This document shows positions 54,846 to 64,000 of a DNA stretch of 64,000 bases, one piece after another. Within the stretch, counting starts at the first letter, position 1; each line of letters begins with the position of its first letter. Under the pieces are notes generated by a model that worked only from the letters and a program-made list of their open reading frames with translations, was not told where the DNA came from and ran no database searches. This DNA comes from Achromobacter spanius (GTDB lineage Bacteria; Pseudomonadota; Gammaproteobacteria; Burkholderiales; Burkholderiaceae_B): NCBI RefSeq assembly GCF_002812705.1, contig NZ_CP025030.1, positions 4,960,001 to 5,024,000 on the forward strand, written 5' to 3'. The position numbers and the translations under genes were made by a program.

Positions 54846-55898
54846 ATGCCCCATATCTGGATTGAGTATTCGGGCAATCTGACCCTGGATACGCACGCGC
54901 TGATGCGCACGGTGCAGGACGCCGCCGTGGGCGACGGCAGCCTGTTTCCCCTGGCCGGCGCGCGCACCCGCGCCCTGCGGGTGGACGACTGCCTGATCGT
55001 CGATGGCCACCCCGACAACGCCTTCGTCCACGTCGTGCTGCGCATTGGCCATGGTCGCAGCGACGCCCAAAAAGCGGCCTTGGGCGAACGCGTATTCAAG
55101 GCGCTGAGCGCCGCGCTGGCGCCGCACATGGCCATGCGGCCGCTGGGCATTTCGATGCAGATCGAAGAAGCGGACGCGGTGCTGAACTACAAGCAGAACA
55201 ATTACCGCGACTACCTGGCCGCGCGCGCCGCGCAGGCCGAGGCCGCCCTGGCAGGCCCGCCCCGCACCGTGGTCGGCGCCGCGCTCAATACGCGTCAGTC
55301 GCTGGACGCACTGGGCGACAGCGTCAACGCGCCGCCCTACAAAGCGGCGCCCCGCGCGCCCGTGCTCTACATCAAACCGGCCAACACCTATGCGCGCGAC
55401 GGCGACACCATCGCCCTGCCCGCCGACGTGGATGACGTGGAGGTGGGCGCATGCCTGGGCGTAGTGTTCTCGCGCCGCGCCACGCGCGTGAGCGAAGCCA
55501 GCGCGTTGGACCATGTGGCGGGCTACCGCGTCGTGGCGGACTTGTCCGTGCCGCATGCCAGTTACTTCCGCCCCGCGCTCAAACAGAAATGCCGCGACGG
55601 CTTTTGCCCCATGGGCGACACGCTGACGCCCGCCTCCGCAGTGGCGGACCCCGATGCGCTGGATATCGAAGTGAGCGTGGACGGCGTAGTGGTGCAACGC
55701 GCCAGCACGGCCGATCTGGTGCGCCCCGTGGCGCGGCTGATTGCCGACGTGACGCAGTTCATGAGCTTCGAGGCCGGCGACATGCTGCTGGTGGGCGCGC
55801 CCCACGACGCACCGCGTGTGCGAGCCGGGCAACGCTACGACATCCGCATCGTGCAGGTGGGCACGCTGGGCAACACCCTGGCCGCGGCCGCACTCTGA
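54846..55898 (+). CDS. Fusion of 5-carboxymethyl-2-hydroxymuconate isomerase (HpaF) and HpaG N-terminal half (HpaG1)
   Basis: 350 aa. Residues 1-125 (PHIWIEYSGNLTL...NYKQNNYRDYL) match HpaF, a tautomerase-superfamily isomerase whose Pro after Met is catalytic and present. Residues about 140-350 (VVGAALNTRQSLDALGD...KCRDGFCPMGDTLTP...) match the N-terminal half of E. coli HpaG, an FAA-hydrolase fold. In E. coli hpaF is separate and HpaG has both halves in one chain. Here one frame runs through without a stop. ATG 54846 puts Pro at position 2; earlier in-frame starts would hide it. Confidence 0.82.
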   Translation: MPHIWIEYSGNLTLDTHALMRTVQDAAVGDGSLFPLAGARTRALRVDDCLIVDGHPDNAFVHVVLRIGHGRSDAQKAALGERVFKALSAALAPHMAMRPLGISMQIEEADAVLNYKQNNYRDYLAARAAQAEAALAGPPRTVVGAALNTRQSLDALGDSVNAPPYKAAPRAPVLYIKPANTYARDGDTIALPADVDDVEVGACLGVVFSRRATRVSEASALDHVAGYRVVADLSVPHASYFRPALKQKCRDGFCPMGDTLTPASAVADPDALDIEVSVDGVVVQRASTADLVRPVARLIADVTQFMSFEAGDMLLVGAPHDAPRVRAGQRYDIRIVQVGTLGNTLAAAAL

Positions 55899-55908
55899 GG
55901 AATCCGCC

Positions 55909-56664
55909 ATGAAACACGCACGCATCGCCTATGAAGGCGCCATCCACCGCGTCACCGAGGCGGACAGCGCCCCCGGCCACGTCCTGCTGCCGGATGGGCG
56001 CGTCCTGGCCGAAGACGCCGTCACCTGGTTGCCGCCCATCGAGCCCCGCACGACGTTCACGCTGGCCATCAACTACGCGGACCACGCCAAGGAACTGGCA
56101 TTCAAGGCGCCCGAGGAACCGCTGGGTTTTTTGAAAGCCGCCAACACCTTCGTCGGCCATCGCGCACGCACGCTGCGCCCGGCCGACGTCGCGTTCATGC
56201 ACTACGAATGCGAATTGGCGGTGGTCATCGGCAAGACGGCGCAGCGCGTCACGCGCGCCAACGCCTATGACTATGTGGCCGGCTACACCGTCGCCAACGA
56301 CTACGCGCTGCGCGACTACCTTGAAAACTGGTATCGGCCGAACCTGCGCGTGAAAAGCCGTGACACCTGCACGCCGCTGGGGCCTTGGCTGGTGGATCGC
56401 GACGACGTGCCCGACCCCATGAACCTGAACCTGCGCACCACCGTCAACGGCGTTGAAACGCAGCGCGGCAACACGCGCGACATGGTGTTCGACGTGCCCG
56501 CGCTGATCGAGTATTTCAGCAGCTTCATGACCTTGTCGCCCGGTGACCTGATCCTGACCGGCACGCCGGACGGCATCGTCAACGTGATGCCCGGCGATGA
56601 AGTCGTGACTGAAATCGAAGGAATCGGAAGACTGGTCAATACCCTGGCCGCCTTCCCGTCGTAA
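55909..56664 (+). CDS. hpaG2: HpaG C-terminal half (5-oxopent-3-ene-1,2,5-tricarboxylate decarboxylase, HpaG2)
   Basis: FAA-hydrolase family metal enzyme, 251 aa. [55 protein letters not shown] and [17 protein letters not shown] match the C-terminal half of E. coli HpaG. Starts 11 nt after the HpaF-HpaG1 stop, so the two halves of HpaG are made together as separate chains. Confidence 0.9.
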   Translation: MKHARIAYEGAIHRVTEADSAPGHVLLPDGRVLAEDAVTWLPPIEPRTTFTLAINYADHAKELAFKAPEEPLGFLKAANTFVGHRARTLRPADVAFMHYECELAVVIGKTAQRVTRANAYDYVAGYTVANDYALRDYLENWYRPNLRVKSRDTCTPLGPWLVDRDDVPDPMNLNLRTTVNGVETQRGNTRDMVFDVPALIEYFSSFMTLSPGDLILTGTPDGIVNVMPGDEVVTEIEGIGRLVNTLAAFPS

Positions 56665-56684
56665 CACCCACTTCCGGACTCTCC

Positions 56685-57488
56685 ATGCTAGACACCCAAA
56701 CCGTACGCGCCATTGCCGCGCGCCTGCACGAAGCCGAGCGCACGCGCACGCAAATCCGCCAGATATCGCTGGACCATCCCGACATCAACATCGCCGACGC
56801 CTACGCCATCCAGCGCGCCTGGATGGACATCAAGCTGGCGGCGGGCCGCGTCAAGCGCGGCCACAAGATCGGCCTGACCTCGCGCGCCATGCAACAGTCA
56901 TCGCAGATCGACGAGCCTGATTTCGGCATGCTGCTGGACGACATGTTCTTTGAAGACGGCGGCGCCATTCCGGCCGGCCGCTTCATCCTGCCGCGCCTGG
57001 AAGTGGAGCTGGCCTTCGTGCTGGGCAAGCGCTTGCAAGGCCCGAACGTGACGCTGTTCCAGGTGTATGACGCCGTTGAATACGTGATCCCCGCGCTGGA
57101 GATCATCGATGCGCGCTCGCACGGCATCGACCCCGACACCCAGCGGCCGCGCAAGGTGTTCGACACCATTGCCGACAACGCCGCCAACGCCGGCGTGGTG
57201 ATGGGCGGACGGCCGGTGAAGATGGGCGACATCGACCTGCGCTGGGCCGGCGCGATCCTGTCGCGCAATGCCGTCATCGAAGAAACCGGCGTGGCCGCGG
57301 GCGTCTTGAATCACCCGGCCAATGGCGTAGTATGGCTGGCTAACAAGCTGGCCGCCCACGACGTGGCGCTTGAGGCGGGCGAGATCATTCTGTCGGGCTC
57401 GTTCACCCGCCCCGTGGCCGCCCGGCCGGGCGACACCTTCCACGTCGATTACGGCGTGCTGGGTTCCGTCAACTGTCATTTCAACTAA
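56685..57488 (+). CDS. hpaH: 2-oxo-hepta-3-ene-1,7-dioate hydratase
   Basis: Adds water to the pathway dienoate, 267 aa, same size as E. coli Hpa[29 protein letters not shown] and [20 protein letters not shown], and [19 protein letters not shown] match the hydratase. Follows hpaG2 by 20 nt. Confidence 0.93.
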   Translation: MLDTQTVRAIAARLHEAERTRTQIRQISLDHPDINIADAYAIQRAWMDIKLAAGRVKRGHKIGLTSRAMQQSSQIDEPDFGMLLDDMFFEDGGAIPAGRFILPRLEVELAFVLGKRLQGPNVTLFQVYDAVEYVIPALEIIDARSHGIDPDTQRPRKVFDTIADNAANAGVVMGGRPVKMGDIDLRWAGAILSRNAVIEETGVAAGVLNHPANGVVWLANKLAAHDVALEAGEIILSGSFTRPVAARPGDTFHVDYGVLGSVNCHFN

Positions 57489-57503
57489 CACGGCACGCCG
57501 TCC

Positions 57504-58304
57504 ATGGACATCCTGACCAATACCTTCAAAGAAGCCCTGCGCAACCGCGAGCCCCAGATCGGCCTGTGGGCCGGACTGGCCAGCGCTTATACCTCTGAAA
57601 TCATTGCGGGCGCCGGCTTCGACTGGCTGCTGATCGACGGCGAACATGCGCCGAACACCTTGCAGACCACGCTGTCGCAACTGCAATCGGTGGCGGCGTA
57701 CCCGGTGGCGCCCGTGGTGCGGCCAGCCTGGAATGACCCGGTGCAGATCAAGCAGATTCTTGACACGGGCGCGCAGACCTTGCTGGTGCCCATGATCCAG
57801 TCGGCCGAGGAAGCCGCCGCCGCCGTGGCCGCGGTGCGCTATCCGCCCGCCGGCATCCGGGGCGTGGGCAGCGCGTTGGCGCGGTCGTCACGCTGGAACC
57901 GAATCCCCAACTACCTGGAACGCGCCAACGACCAGATGTGCGTGCTGGTGCAGATTGAAACCCCGGCCGGCATCGACGCGCTGGACGACATCCTGGCCGT
58001 GGACGGCGTGGATGGCGCCTTCATCGGCCCGGCCGATTTGTCAGCGGGCATGGGCTATCTGGCGCAACCGGACCACCCCGAAGTGCTGGCCACCATCGAC
58101 CAGGCCATCGCGCGCATCGTGCGCTCCGGCAAGGCCGCCGGCATCTTGCACAGCGGCGTGGCGCAGGCCAAGCATTACCTGTCGCTGGGCGCAACGTTCG
58201 TGGCGGTCGGCGTGGACGCCGTGCTGCTGGCGCGCGCGGCGGAAAGGCTGGCGGGGGAATTCAAGGACGTGAAGAGCGTGACGGCCGGCAAGGGACCTTA
58301 CTAA
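57504..58304 (+). CDS. hpaI: 4-hydroxy-2-oxo-heptane-1,7-dioate aldolase
   Basis: Final pathway enzyme, yields pyruvate and succinic semialdehyde. 266 aa, class II pyruvate aldolase. [38 protein letters not shown] and [15 protein letters not shown] are typical, with metal-binding Glu/Asp in [12 protein letters not shown]. Last gene of the plus half-operon; a strong terminator follows. Confidence 0.93.
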   Translation: MDILTNTFKEALRNREPQIGLWAGLASAYTSEIIAGAGFDWLLIDGEHAPNTLQTTLSQLQSVAAYPVAPVVRPAWNDPVQIKQILDTGAQTLLVPMIQSAEEAAAAVAAVRYPPAGIRGVGSALARSSRWNRIPNYLERANDQMCVLVQIETPAGIDALDDILAVDGVDGAFIGPADLSAGMGYLAQPDHPEVLATIDQAIARIVRSGKAAGILHSGVAQAKHYLSLGATFVAVGVDAVLLARAAERLAGEFKDVKSVTAGKGPY

Positions 58305-58311
58305 GGCAAAA

Positions 58312-58345
58312 AAAATGGCGCACCGTCAAAAACGTGCGCCATTTT
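58312..58345. terminator. Bidirectional terminator after hpaI
   Basis: AAAATGGCGCAC/GTGCGCCATTTT, 12-bp stem, 10-nt loop, serving hpaI and the opposing SDR gene. Confidence 0.9.
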
Positions 58346-58363
58346 GTTTTCGCCACTGTGCAA

Positions 58364-59083
58364 TCAGGAGCGCCCGGCCAGGCTGCCGCCGCCGTCCACG
58401 CCCAGCACCTGCCCGGTGATGAACCCGGCATCGTCCGACAACAGGAAGGCAATGGCAGCCGCCACTTCGGCCGGCGTGCCCAAGCGCTTCATGGGCACCG
58501 AGGCCAGCGCGCGCTTTTCAGCTTCGCTACCCGCGGGGCGGGTGGCGCGGAACATTTCCGTTTCGATCGGGCCGGGTGCCACCGCGTTGGCGGTGACGCC
58601 GTATTCCGCCAGCTCAAGCGCCCAGGTGCGGGTGCAGCCCACCAGCGCATTCTTGGCGGCCGAATAGGCCGTGCGGTCAAGGCCGCCGTAGATGGCGCGG
58701 CTGACCACGTTCACGATGCGGCCGGCGCGGCGCACCTTCATCGATTCGATAAAGGCCTGCGTTACCTGCACCGCCACGCGCACGTTCAGGTCCAGCACGT
58801 TGTACAGCGTGGCCAGGTCGATTTCGCCCAGCGGCTGGGGCGACGCGATGCCCACGTTGTTGACGACCGCGTCCACGGGAAACTTGTCGCGGATTTCTCG
58901 CAAGACCTCTTCGGTGCGGCCGGCATCCGCCAGGTCACAGGGGTAGAGGTAGCCGGGAAAATCCACATCGTTGGTATTGCGCGCAATGCCAACCACATGA
59001 CAGCCCATGTCGGACAGCCGCTGCGTGAGCGCCCAGCCTATGCCCTTGGTGGCGCCCGTTATGAGCACGCATTTGTCCTTCAT
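58364..59083 (-). CDS. Short-chain dehydrogenase/reductase
   Basis: NAD(P) oxidoreductase, 239 aa. TGATKGIGWAL at the N-terminus, NNVGIASPQP, catalytic Tyr/Lys in YSAAKNALVG, and GGGSLAGRS at the end. FabG-like but without an operon that would set a role. It is convergent with hpaI and lies downstream of alr. GAGG precedes the ATG. Confidence 0.86.
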   Translation of the reverse strand: MKDKCVLITGATKGIGWALTQRLSDMGCHVVGIARNTNDVDFPGYLYPCDLADAGRTEEVLREIRDKFPVDAVVNNVGIASPQPLGEIDLATLYNVLDLNVRVAVQVTQAFIESMKVRRAGRIVNVVSRAIYGGLDRTAYSAAKNALVGCTRTWALELAEYGVTANAVAPGPIETEMFRATRPAGSEAEKRALASVPMKRLGTPAEVAAAIAFLLSDDAGFITGQVLGVDGGGSLAGRS

Positions 59084-59165
59084 GGATTGAAACCTCGTAG
59101 TCAGATTGCTCGGTCAAAAACGGGCGCGTGGGCGCCCGGTGTTCCAAGTAGACACCATCCTGAGA

Positions 59166-59212
59166 TGGCTGTCTTGTAAATTGCGTAGCAATTCTTGCGC
59201 ACCGGACAGCCA
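59166..59212. other. Nested hairpins between SDR and alr
   Basis: Outer TGGCTGTC (59166-59173)/GACAGCCA (59205-59212) enclose AATTGC-GTA-GCAATT (59079 block at 59179-59193). No U-run. On the minus strand it follows alr and leads the SDR gene. Confidence 0.5.
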
Positions 59213-59257
59213 CCGAAAAAGAGCGGCGGGTGGCGCGCGCGATGCGAAAAACGCCTG

Positions 59258-60385
59258 TCAGGCGTCGCGGCTGACAGGCACGCGCGGCGCCAGGGCGCAC
59301 AGCAATTCGTAGCCGATGGTGCCGGCGGCCTGGGCCACTTCATCCACCGAGGGGCCGTCTTCGCCCCACAGCACGACGGGCGCGCCGACACCGGCGGCGG
59401 GAATCGGGTCCAGGTCGACGATCAGCATGTCCATCGACACGCGGCCAACCAGTTGGGTGCGAATGCCGGCCACGACGACAGGCGTGCCGGTGGTGGCGTG
59501 GCGCGGGTAGCCGTCGGCGTAACCGCAGGCCACGATGCCCACGCGCATGGCGCGTTCGGCACGGAAGATGGCGCCATAGCCCACCGAATCGCCCGCCTTG
59601 AGTTCTTGCACGGCGATGATCTCGGAACTGAGCGTCATGGCGGGGCGCAGGCCGAAGGACGCGGCCTCGGCGTCGGCGAAGGGCGAGGCGCCATACAGGC
59701 AGATGCCCGGGCGCACCCAATGCGTCTGCGTGGGCGAGCCCACCGCGATGTCGGCAAAACGCAGCGTGGCCGCGGAGTTGCAGACGCTGATGGCGCCAGG
59801 CATCTTATGCGTCACCGAATTAAACAGCGCCAATTGCTCGGTCACGCCCTGGGGGCCGTCCGCGCAGGCGAAGTGCGTCATCTTGCCTACCGACCCCAGC
59901 GTGCCCTGCTGCTGCAACAACATGGCGCGTTCATGCGCGGCGGGGTAGGACGCGGGGCTGAAGCCCAGCCGGTTCATGCCGCTGTTGAGCTTGAGCATGA
60001 CGTCCACGCGCCGGGTGAAGCGGGCGCGCGCCAGCATGTCGAGTTGTTCCCGGTTATGCACCGTGGTGCTCAGGTGGTAGCGGTCGATCAGATCCAGGTC
60101 GGCGGGTTTGAAAAACCCTTCCAGCAGCAGGATCGGGCCGCCCCAGCCCGCCTCGCGGCAGCGCACGGCTTCGTCCAGGTCGAGCATGGCCAAGCCCTGC
60201 GCCTTGGAAAACCCCGTCACGGCCTGCTCGATGCCGTGGCCGTAGGCGTTGGCCTTGATGACCGCCCAGATCGACGGCGGCAGCCCCGACGCGGCCTGCG
60301 CGGTCTGTTCAAGGTGACGGTGCACGGTGGCAAGATTGTGCGCAAGCGCGGAAACGGAGACAGTGGCGGATATGGGGCGCGGCAT
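59258..60385 (-). CDS. alr: Alanine racemase
   Basis: PLP enzyme converting L- to D-alanine for peptidoglycan, 375 aa. The PLP lysine is K44 in AVIKANAYGHGIEQA; the catalytic Tyr is in YGAIFRAERAMRVGIVACGYADGYPR. Divergent from hpnC with 128 bp between. Whether it is the biosynthetic Alr or catabolic DadX cannot be told. Confidence 0.93.
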   Translation of the reverse strand: MPRPISATVSVSALAHNLATVHRHLEQTAQAASGLPPSIWAVIKANAYGHGIEQAVTGFSKAQGLAMLDLDEAVRCREAGWGGPILLLEGFFKPADLDLIDRYHLSTTVHNREQLDMLARARFTRRVDVMLKLNSGMNRLGFSPASYPAAHERAMLLQQQGTLGSVGKMTHFACADGPQGVTEQLALFNSVTHKMPGAISVCNSAATLRFADIAVGSPTQTHWVRPGICLYGASPFADAEAASFGLRPAMTLSSEIIAVQELKAGDSVGYGAIFRAERAMRVGIVACGYADGYPRHATTGTPVVVAGIRTQLVGRVSMDMLIVDLDPIPAAGVGAPVVLWGEDGPSVDEVAQAAGTIGYELLCALAPRVPVSRDA

Positions 60386-60513
60386 GGTGTGAGATCCTGT
60401 GGCGCTTAAGTCTAACTGATCGCCGCTGGCATCGGCACGGCATCTCGCCCCGAAAGGCGACTACTCTAAAATGGTGCGAACCCGCTCCGGGGCCGCCCTC
60501 TGCACCACGACCC

Positions 60514-61344
60514 ATGTCCATCGATCACTACGAGAACTTTCCCGTCGCCTCGCTGCTGCTGCCGCGCAGGCTGCGCGGCGCCGTGACCGATATCTACCGC
60601 TTCGCCCGCGCCGCGGACGATATCGCCGACGAAGGCAGCGCCACCGACGAAGAACGCCTGGCGCAATTGGCAGCCTATCGCACCGAGCTACACCGCATCG
60701 GCGCCGAACCGGGCAACACGCCCCCGCCGGGCCTGCCGCCGCTGGCCGACATCTTCACGCCGCTGGCGCGCACCATCGCCCGGCATCAACTGCCCATCAC
60801 CCCGTTTTACGACCTGTTGTCCGCTTTCGAGCAGGACATCACCGTCAAGCGCTACGAAGACTACGCCACGCTTGCCGACTACTGCACCCGTTCGGCCAAC
60901 CCGGTCGGCCGGCTGATGCTGCACCTGTTCGACGCATCCAGCCCGCGAGACGTGGCCGAAAGCGATGCCATCTGCACCGGTTTGCAACTGGTGAATTTCT
61001 GGCAGGATGTGCGGGTCGACTGGCACAAGCAGCGCGTCTACCTGCCCCAGGAAGACCTGCGCCGCCACGGCGTCACCGAAGACGACCTTGCCGCCTGCCG
61101 CCTGACGCCGCAGTGGCGCGAACTGATGGCGTTCCAGGTTGAACGCACGCGGGCACTGCTACACTTCGGCGCTCCGCTGGCACGCCGCCTGCCCGGCCGC
61201 ATCGGCCTGGAGCTGCGCCTGGTGGTGCAAGGCGGGCTGCGCGTGCTGGAGCGTATCGAGGCGAGCAGCTACGATGTATTCATGAACCGCCCCGAATTGG
61301 GCGCCAAAGACTGGGCCATCATGCTGTGGCGCTCTATCAAGTAA
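60514..61344 (+). CDS. hpnC: HpnC, hydroxysqualene synthase
   Basis: Squalene/phytoene synthase family, 276 aa. First Asp motif in RAADDIADE, second in WQDVRVDW. With HpnD and HpnE it makes squalene from farnesyl diphosphate: HpnD gives presqualene diphosphate, HpnC hydroxysqualene, HpnE squalene. First gene of the trio; ATG 60514. Confidence 0.92.
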   Translation: MSIDHYENFPVASLLLPRRLRGAVTDIYRFARAADDIADEGSATDEERLAQLAAYRTELHRIGAEPGNTPPPGLPPLADIFTPLARTIARHQLPITPFYDLLSAFEQDITVKRYEDYATLADYCTRSANPVGRLMLHLFDASSPRDVAESDAICTGLQLVNFWQDVRVDWHKQRVYLPQEDLRRHGVTEDDLAACRLTPQWRELMAFQVERTRALLHFGAPLARRLPGRIGLELRLVVQGGLRVLERIEASSYDVFMNRPELGAKDWAIMLWRSIK

Positions 61345-61360
61345 CAGGCCCTGCCTATCT

Positions 61361-62224
61361 ATGACCCCTGACGAATATTGCCAGGAGAAAGCCGCCAAAA
61401 GCGGTTCCAGCTTCTACTACTCATTCCTGTTCCTGCCGCCCGAACGCCGCCGCGCGATCACGGCGCTTTACGCCTATTGCCGCGAAGTGGACGACGTGGT
61501 CGATGAATGCACCGACCCGTCGCTGGCCCGCATCAAGCTGGCCTGGTGGCGCACGCAGGTCGACCAGATGTTCGACGGCAAGCCCGACCACCCCGTCACG
61601 CGCGCGCTGCAACCGCACCTGGAAAGCTGTTCGATCACCCGCGAGCGCCTGCTGGCCGTGGTGGACGGCATGGAAATGGACCTGGACCAGACGCGCTACC
61701 TGGACTGGCCCAGCCTGCGCAAGTACTGCTGGCACGCGGCCGGCGTGGTGGGCGAGCTGTCCGCCGGCGTGTTCGGCTACAGCGACCCCAAGACGCTGGT
61801 CTATGCCGAAAAGCTGGGCCTGGCGTTTCAGATGACCAACATCATCCGCGACGTTGGCGACGATGCGCGCCGTGGCCGTATCTATATTCCGGTCAACGAC
61901 ATGCAGCAGTTCGAGGTCAAGGCGTCGGACATTCTGAATGGCGAATACTCCGACCGTTTCAGCGCCTTGATGAAGTTCCAGGCCGACCGCGCCCGCGAAC
62001 TCTATCGCGAGGCCATGAGCAATCTGCCCGAAGCGGACCGCCGTTCGCAACGCCCGGGCCTGATGATGGCCGCGATCTACTACGCGCTGCTTGATGAAAT
62101 TGAACGCGACAACTGGCAGGTGCTGCACCAGCGCATCTCGCTGACGCCGCTGCGCAAGCTGTGGCTGGCCTGGAAAACCTGGGTGGGCGGCGGACGCGGA
62201 CTGGTCCGCCGGTTGGCGCGGTGA
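61361..62224 (+). CDS. hpnD: HpnD, presqualene diphosphate synthase
   Basis: 287 aa, second paralogue of the squalene synthase family. YCREVDDVVDECTDP and RDVGDDARRGRIYIP are the two Asp-rich sites. Starts 16 bp after hpnC; stop overlaps hpnE (GTGA). Confidence 0.92.
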   Translation: MTPDEYCQEKAAKSGSSFYYSFLFLPPERRRAITALYAYCREVDDVVDECTDPSLARIKLAWWRTQVDQMFDGKPDHPVTRALQPHLESCSITRERLLAVVDGMEMDLDQTRYLDWPSLRKYCWHAAGVVGELSAGVFGYSDPKTLVYAEKLGLAFQMTNIIRDVGDDARRGRIYIPVNDMQQFEVKASDILNGEYSDRFSALMKFQADRARELYREAMSNLPEADRRSQRPGLMMAAIYYALLDEIERDNWQVLHQRISLTPLRKLWLAWKTWVGGGRGLVRRLAR

Positions 62225-63543
62225 AGGCGGCGGTTATTGGTGCGGGCTGGGCCGGCTTGGCGGCCAGCATCGCCCTGCGTGAAGCCGGCGCCAAGGTCAC
62301 GGTGTTTGAAGCCGGCCACACGCCCGGCGGCCGCGCCCGCCGCGTATTCCATGAATCGTTCGACGCCCCGCTGGACAACGGCCAGCACCTGCTGGCGGGC
62401 GCCTACCGGCAAACGCTGGCGCTGATGCGCCGCGTGGGCCGCAACCCCGACGCCCTGCTGATGCGCCGGCCGCTGCGGCTGGCCAGCCTGGACGGCCGCT
62501 TCCGCTTGTCCGCCCCCCGGCTGCCCGCGCCCTTGCACATGGCGGTTGCCATCCTGCGCGCACGCGGCCTGACCTGGGCCGACCGCTATGCCGCGCTGCG
62601 CCTGATGCGCGGCCTGAAAGCCATGTCGTGGTCGCCCCCGCGCGACTGGACCGTGCTGCAACTGCTGCACTATCACGCGCAATCCGATGTGTTGATCCGC
62701 CAGCTCTGGGAGCCGTTGTGCCTGGCCGCGCTGAACACCCCTTGCGCCACCGCCAGCGCCGCGCTGTTTGCGCGCGTGCTGCGCGATAGCCTGGCTGGCG
62801 CCCGCGAAGACAGCGACCTGCTGCTGCCCTGCACCGACCTGTCGGCGCTCTGGCCCGACGCCGCGGCGCGCCAGGTCACCATGCGCTATGGCAACACGGT
62901 GCGCCAACTGCATCCCTCGGCTGACGGCATCGTCGTCAACCAGGAACGCTTTGATGCCGCCGTGCTGGCCGTGCCGCCCACCTATGCCGCCCGGCTGCTG
63001 GACGCGCCTTTGCGCGAGGCCGGCGCCATCGGCTTGCTGGAAGCGCTGAAGGCATTCGACTACCTGCCGATCGCGACCCTGAACGTGCGCCTGGCCGACC
63101 CCTGGCGCTTGCCGGAACCCATGATGATGCTGCGCGAGGAAGCCGCGCGCGGGCACGTCGGGCAGTGGGTGTTCGACCGCGCGCAATTGGCGGGCGACAC
63201 CAGGGCCGGCGAACTTGCCGTGGTGGCCAGCGCCGCCACCCGCATCGCGGAACGCAACCGCCGGCAGGTCATCGAAGCGTTGATTGATCAAGTCGCAGAA
63301 CAGGCGGCGCGCAACCCCGCGCGCCTGCCCGCCATGCCCGAAGTGACGGCCGCCGAACTCCTGATTGAAAAACGCGCCACCTTCGCCGCGGTGCCGGGCT
63401 TGACGCGCCCGCTGAACACCACGCCCTGGCCCACCTTGGCGTTGGCGGGCGACTGGACCGATACGGGCTACCCCGGTGTGTTGGAAGGCGCGGTGCAAAG
63501 CGGCCTGCAAGCGGCTCGTGTATTGAATCCCCGCGCGGATTGA
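62221..63543 (+). CDS. hpnE: HpnE, hydroxysqualene dehydroxylase
   Basis: FAD amine-oxidase-like enzyme, 440 aa. GTG 62221 overlaps the hpnD stop by 4 nt. FAD motif VIGAGWAGLAASIALREAGAKVTVFEAG; LAGDWTDTGYPGVLEGAVQSG is typical of the family near the C-terminus. Completes the route to squalene. No hopene cyclase (shc) lies in the window. Confidence 0.92.
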   Translation: MKAAVIGAGWAGLAASIALREAGAKVTVFEAGHTPGGRARRVFHESFDAPLDNGQHLLAGAYRQTLALMRRVGRNPDALLMRRPLRLASLDGRFRLSAPRLPAPLHMAVAILRARGLTWADRYAALRLMRGLKAMSWSPPRDWTVLQLLHYHAQSDVLIRQLWEPLCLAALNTPCATASAALFARVLRDSLAGAREDSDLLLPCTDLSALWPDAAARQVTMRYGNTVRQLHPSADGIVVNQERFDAAVLAVPPTYAARLLDAPLREAGAIGLLEALKAFDYLPIATLNVRLADPWRLPEPMMMLREEAARGHVGQWVFDRAQLAGDTRAGELAVVASAATRIAERNRRQVIEALIDQVAEQAARNPARLPAMPEVTAAELLIEKRATFAAVPGLTRPLNTTPWPTLALAGDWTDTGYPGVLEGAVQSGLQAARVLNPRAD

Positions 63544-63546
63544 GTC

Positions 63547-63593
63547 GCGGCGGAGGCGCAGGACGGGGCGGACACACTCCCGCCGCGTTTTTC
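63547..63593 (+). terminator. Possible terminator after hpnE
   Basis: GCGGCGG (63547-63553)/CCGCCGC (63580-63586) then GTTTTT; 26-nt loop, so moderate. Confidence 0.45.
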
Positions 63594-63614
63594 CTCCGCG
63601 CCTTTCCTATCCTT

Positions 63615-63989
63615 TCAACGCAATAAATGCACGGTGGCGATGCCCGCCGCCGTCAACGCCAGCGACCCCACCAGGCTGATGCCCGCATAGCTCAACGCGG
63701 TGCCATAGGCGCCGCGCTCCAGCATGGACACGGTCTCGGCCGAGAACGTGGAGAACGTGGTCAAGCCGCCCATGAAACCGGTGATGGCGCCCAGCCGAAT
63801 CCAGGCCGGCCATTCCGGGTGGCCCGCCACCAGCGCCAGCGCCACGCCCACGAAATAGCCGCCCGCCAAATTCACGGTGAACGTGCCCCAGGGCCAGGAC
63901 TCCACGTTCAACCACATGCTGACCAGCCAGCGCGTCCACGCGCCCAGCATGGCGCCCAGGCCGACGGCCAGGAAGTTCAGCGGAATCAA
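63615..63989 (-). CDS. crcB: Fluoride channel CrcB/FluC, 5' end near window edge
   Basis: Small membrane protein, 124 aa, exporting fluoride. Four helices; GGLTTFSTFSAETV is the FluC hallmark with the Na+/F- site; GAWTRW and NLAGGYFVGVAL are typical. The TTG at 63989 is the apparent start but the frame stays open to the window end, so the true start may lie outside. Convergent with hpnE. Confidence 0.88.
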   Translation of the reverse strand: MIPLNFLAVGLGAMLGAWTRWLVSMWLNVESWPWGTFTVNLAGGYFVGVALALVAGHPEWPAWIRLGAITGFMGGLTTFSTFSAETVSMLERGAYGTALSYAGISLVGSLALTAAGIATVHLLR

Positions 63990-64000
63990 GGTTTGGTAAA

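Overview
The window is about 64 kb of GC-rich DNA from a beta-proteobacterium, most likely Achromobacter or a close Bordetella relative (Alcaligenaceae). The evidence is four partnerless tripartite-type (Bug/TctC) solute-binding proteins, an exbB-exbD-lpxK-Trm112-kdsB-adk block, a complete RHH-PutA, an hpnCDE squalene set and a homoprotocatechuate cluster. I saw no rRNA, tRNA, CRISPR array or prophage. Genes fill nearly all of the sequence.

Region 1-27.3 kb is almost all on the minus strand. It holds a branched-chain amino-acid binding protein (cut by the window start), putA, and a run that reads clpS, then yfhM-pbpC (alpha-2-macroglobulin plus PBP1C), clpA and pqiABC. Facing it are a cold-shock gene and a DUF192 gene. 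Next come an isolated pcaF-type thiolase, a ClC chloride channel, a chemoreceptor, Fe-superoxide dismutase and xseA. The two-gene yfhM-pbpC cassette separates clpS from clpA, which are usually adjacent.

Region 27.6-38.3 kb is mostly on the plus strand and is envelope and housekeeping: exbBD, lpxK, a Trm112-like protein, kdsB, adk, a short-chain dehydrogenase, murJ, an orphan FecR-type anti-sigma regulator, rpsT, and the divergent lysR/lysA pair. A pair of perfect, convergent DnaA boxes lies in the xseA/exbB divergent region.

At 38310-39742 a complete IS3-family (IS150-like) element with 25-bp ends and a CATT target duplication sits exactly in the loop of a GC-rich hairpin. Beyond it, 39.8-48.0 kb is a catabolic island for an unknown hydroxy- or keto-acid: a GarL-like aldolase, a Bug protein, an LDH2-family dehydrogenase, a FadR-type GntR regulator and a DapA-family aldolase on one strand, and two Bug proteins plus a GhrB-like reductase on the other. 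The divergent promoter between them carries three TTGTnnnACAA-like operators.

Region 48-51.7 kb holds a small secreted basic protein, an 11-bp tandem array, a TauE-type exporter, radA and an unknown membrane protein. Region 51.8-58.3 kb is the meta-cleavage pathway for homoprotocatechuate: hpaR, hpaD, hpaE, and divergently an hpaF-hpaG1 fusion, hpaG2, hpaH and hpaI. It would yield pyruvate and succinic semialdehyde. The hpaBC hydroxylase is not in the window.

The last part holds an SDR, alanine racemase, hpnCDE (farnesyl diphosphate to squalene) and a CrcB fluoride channel at the window edge.
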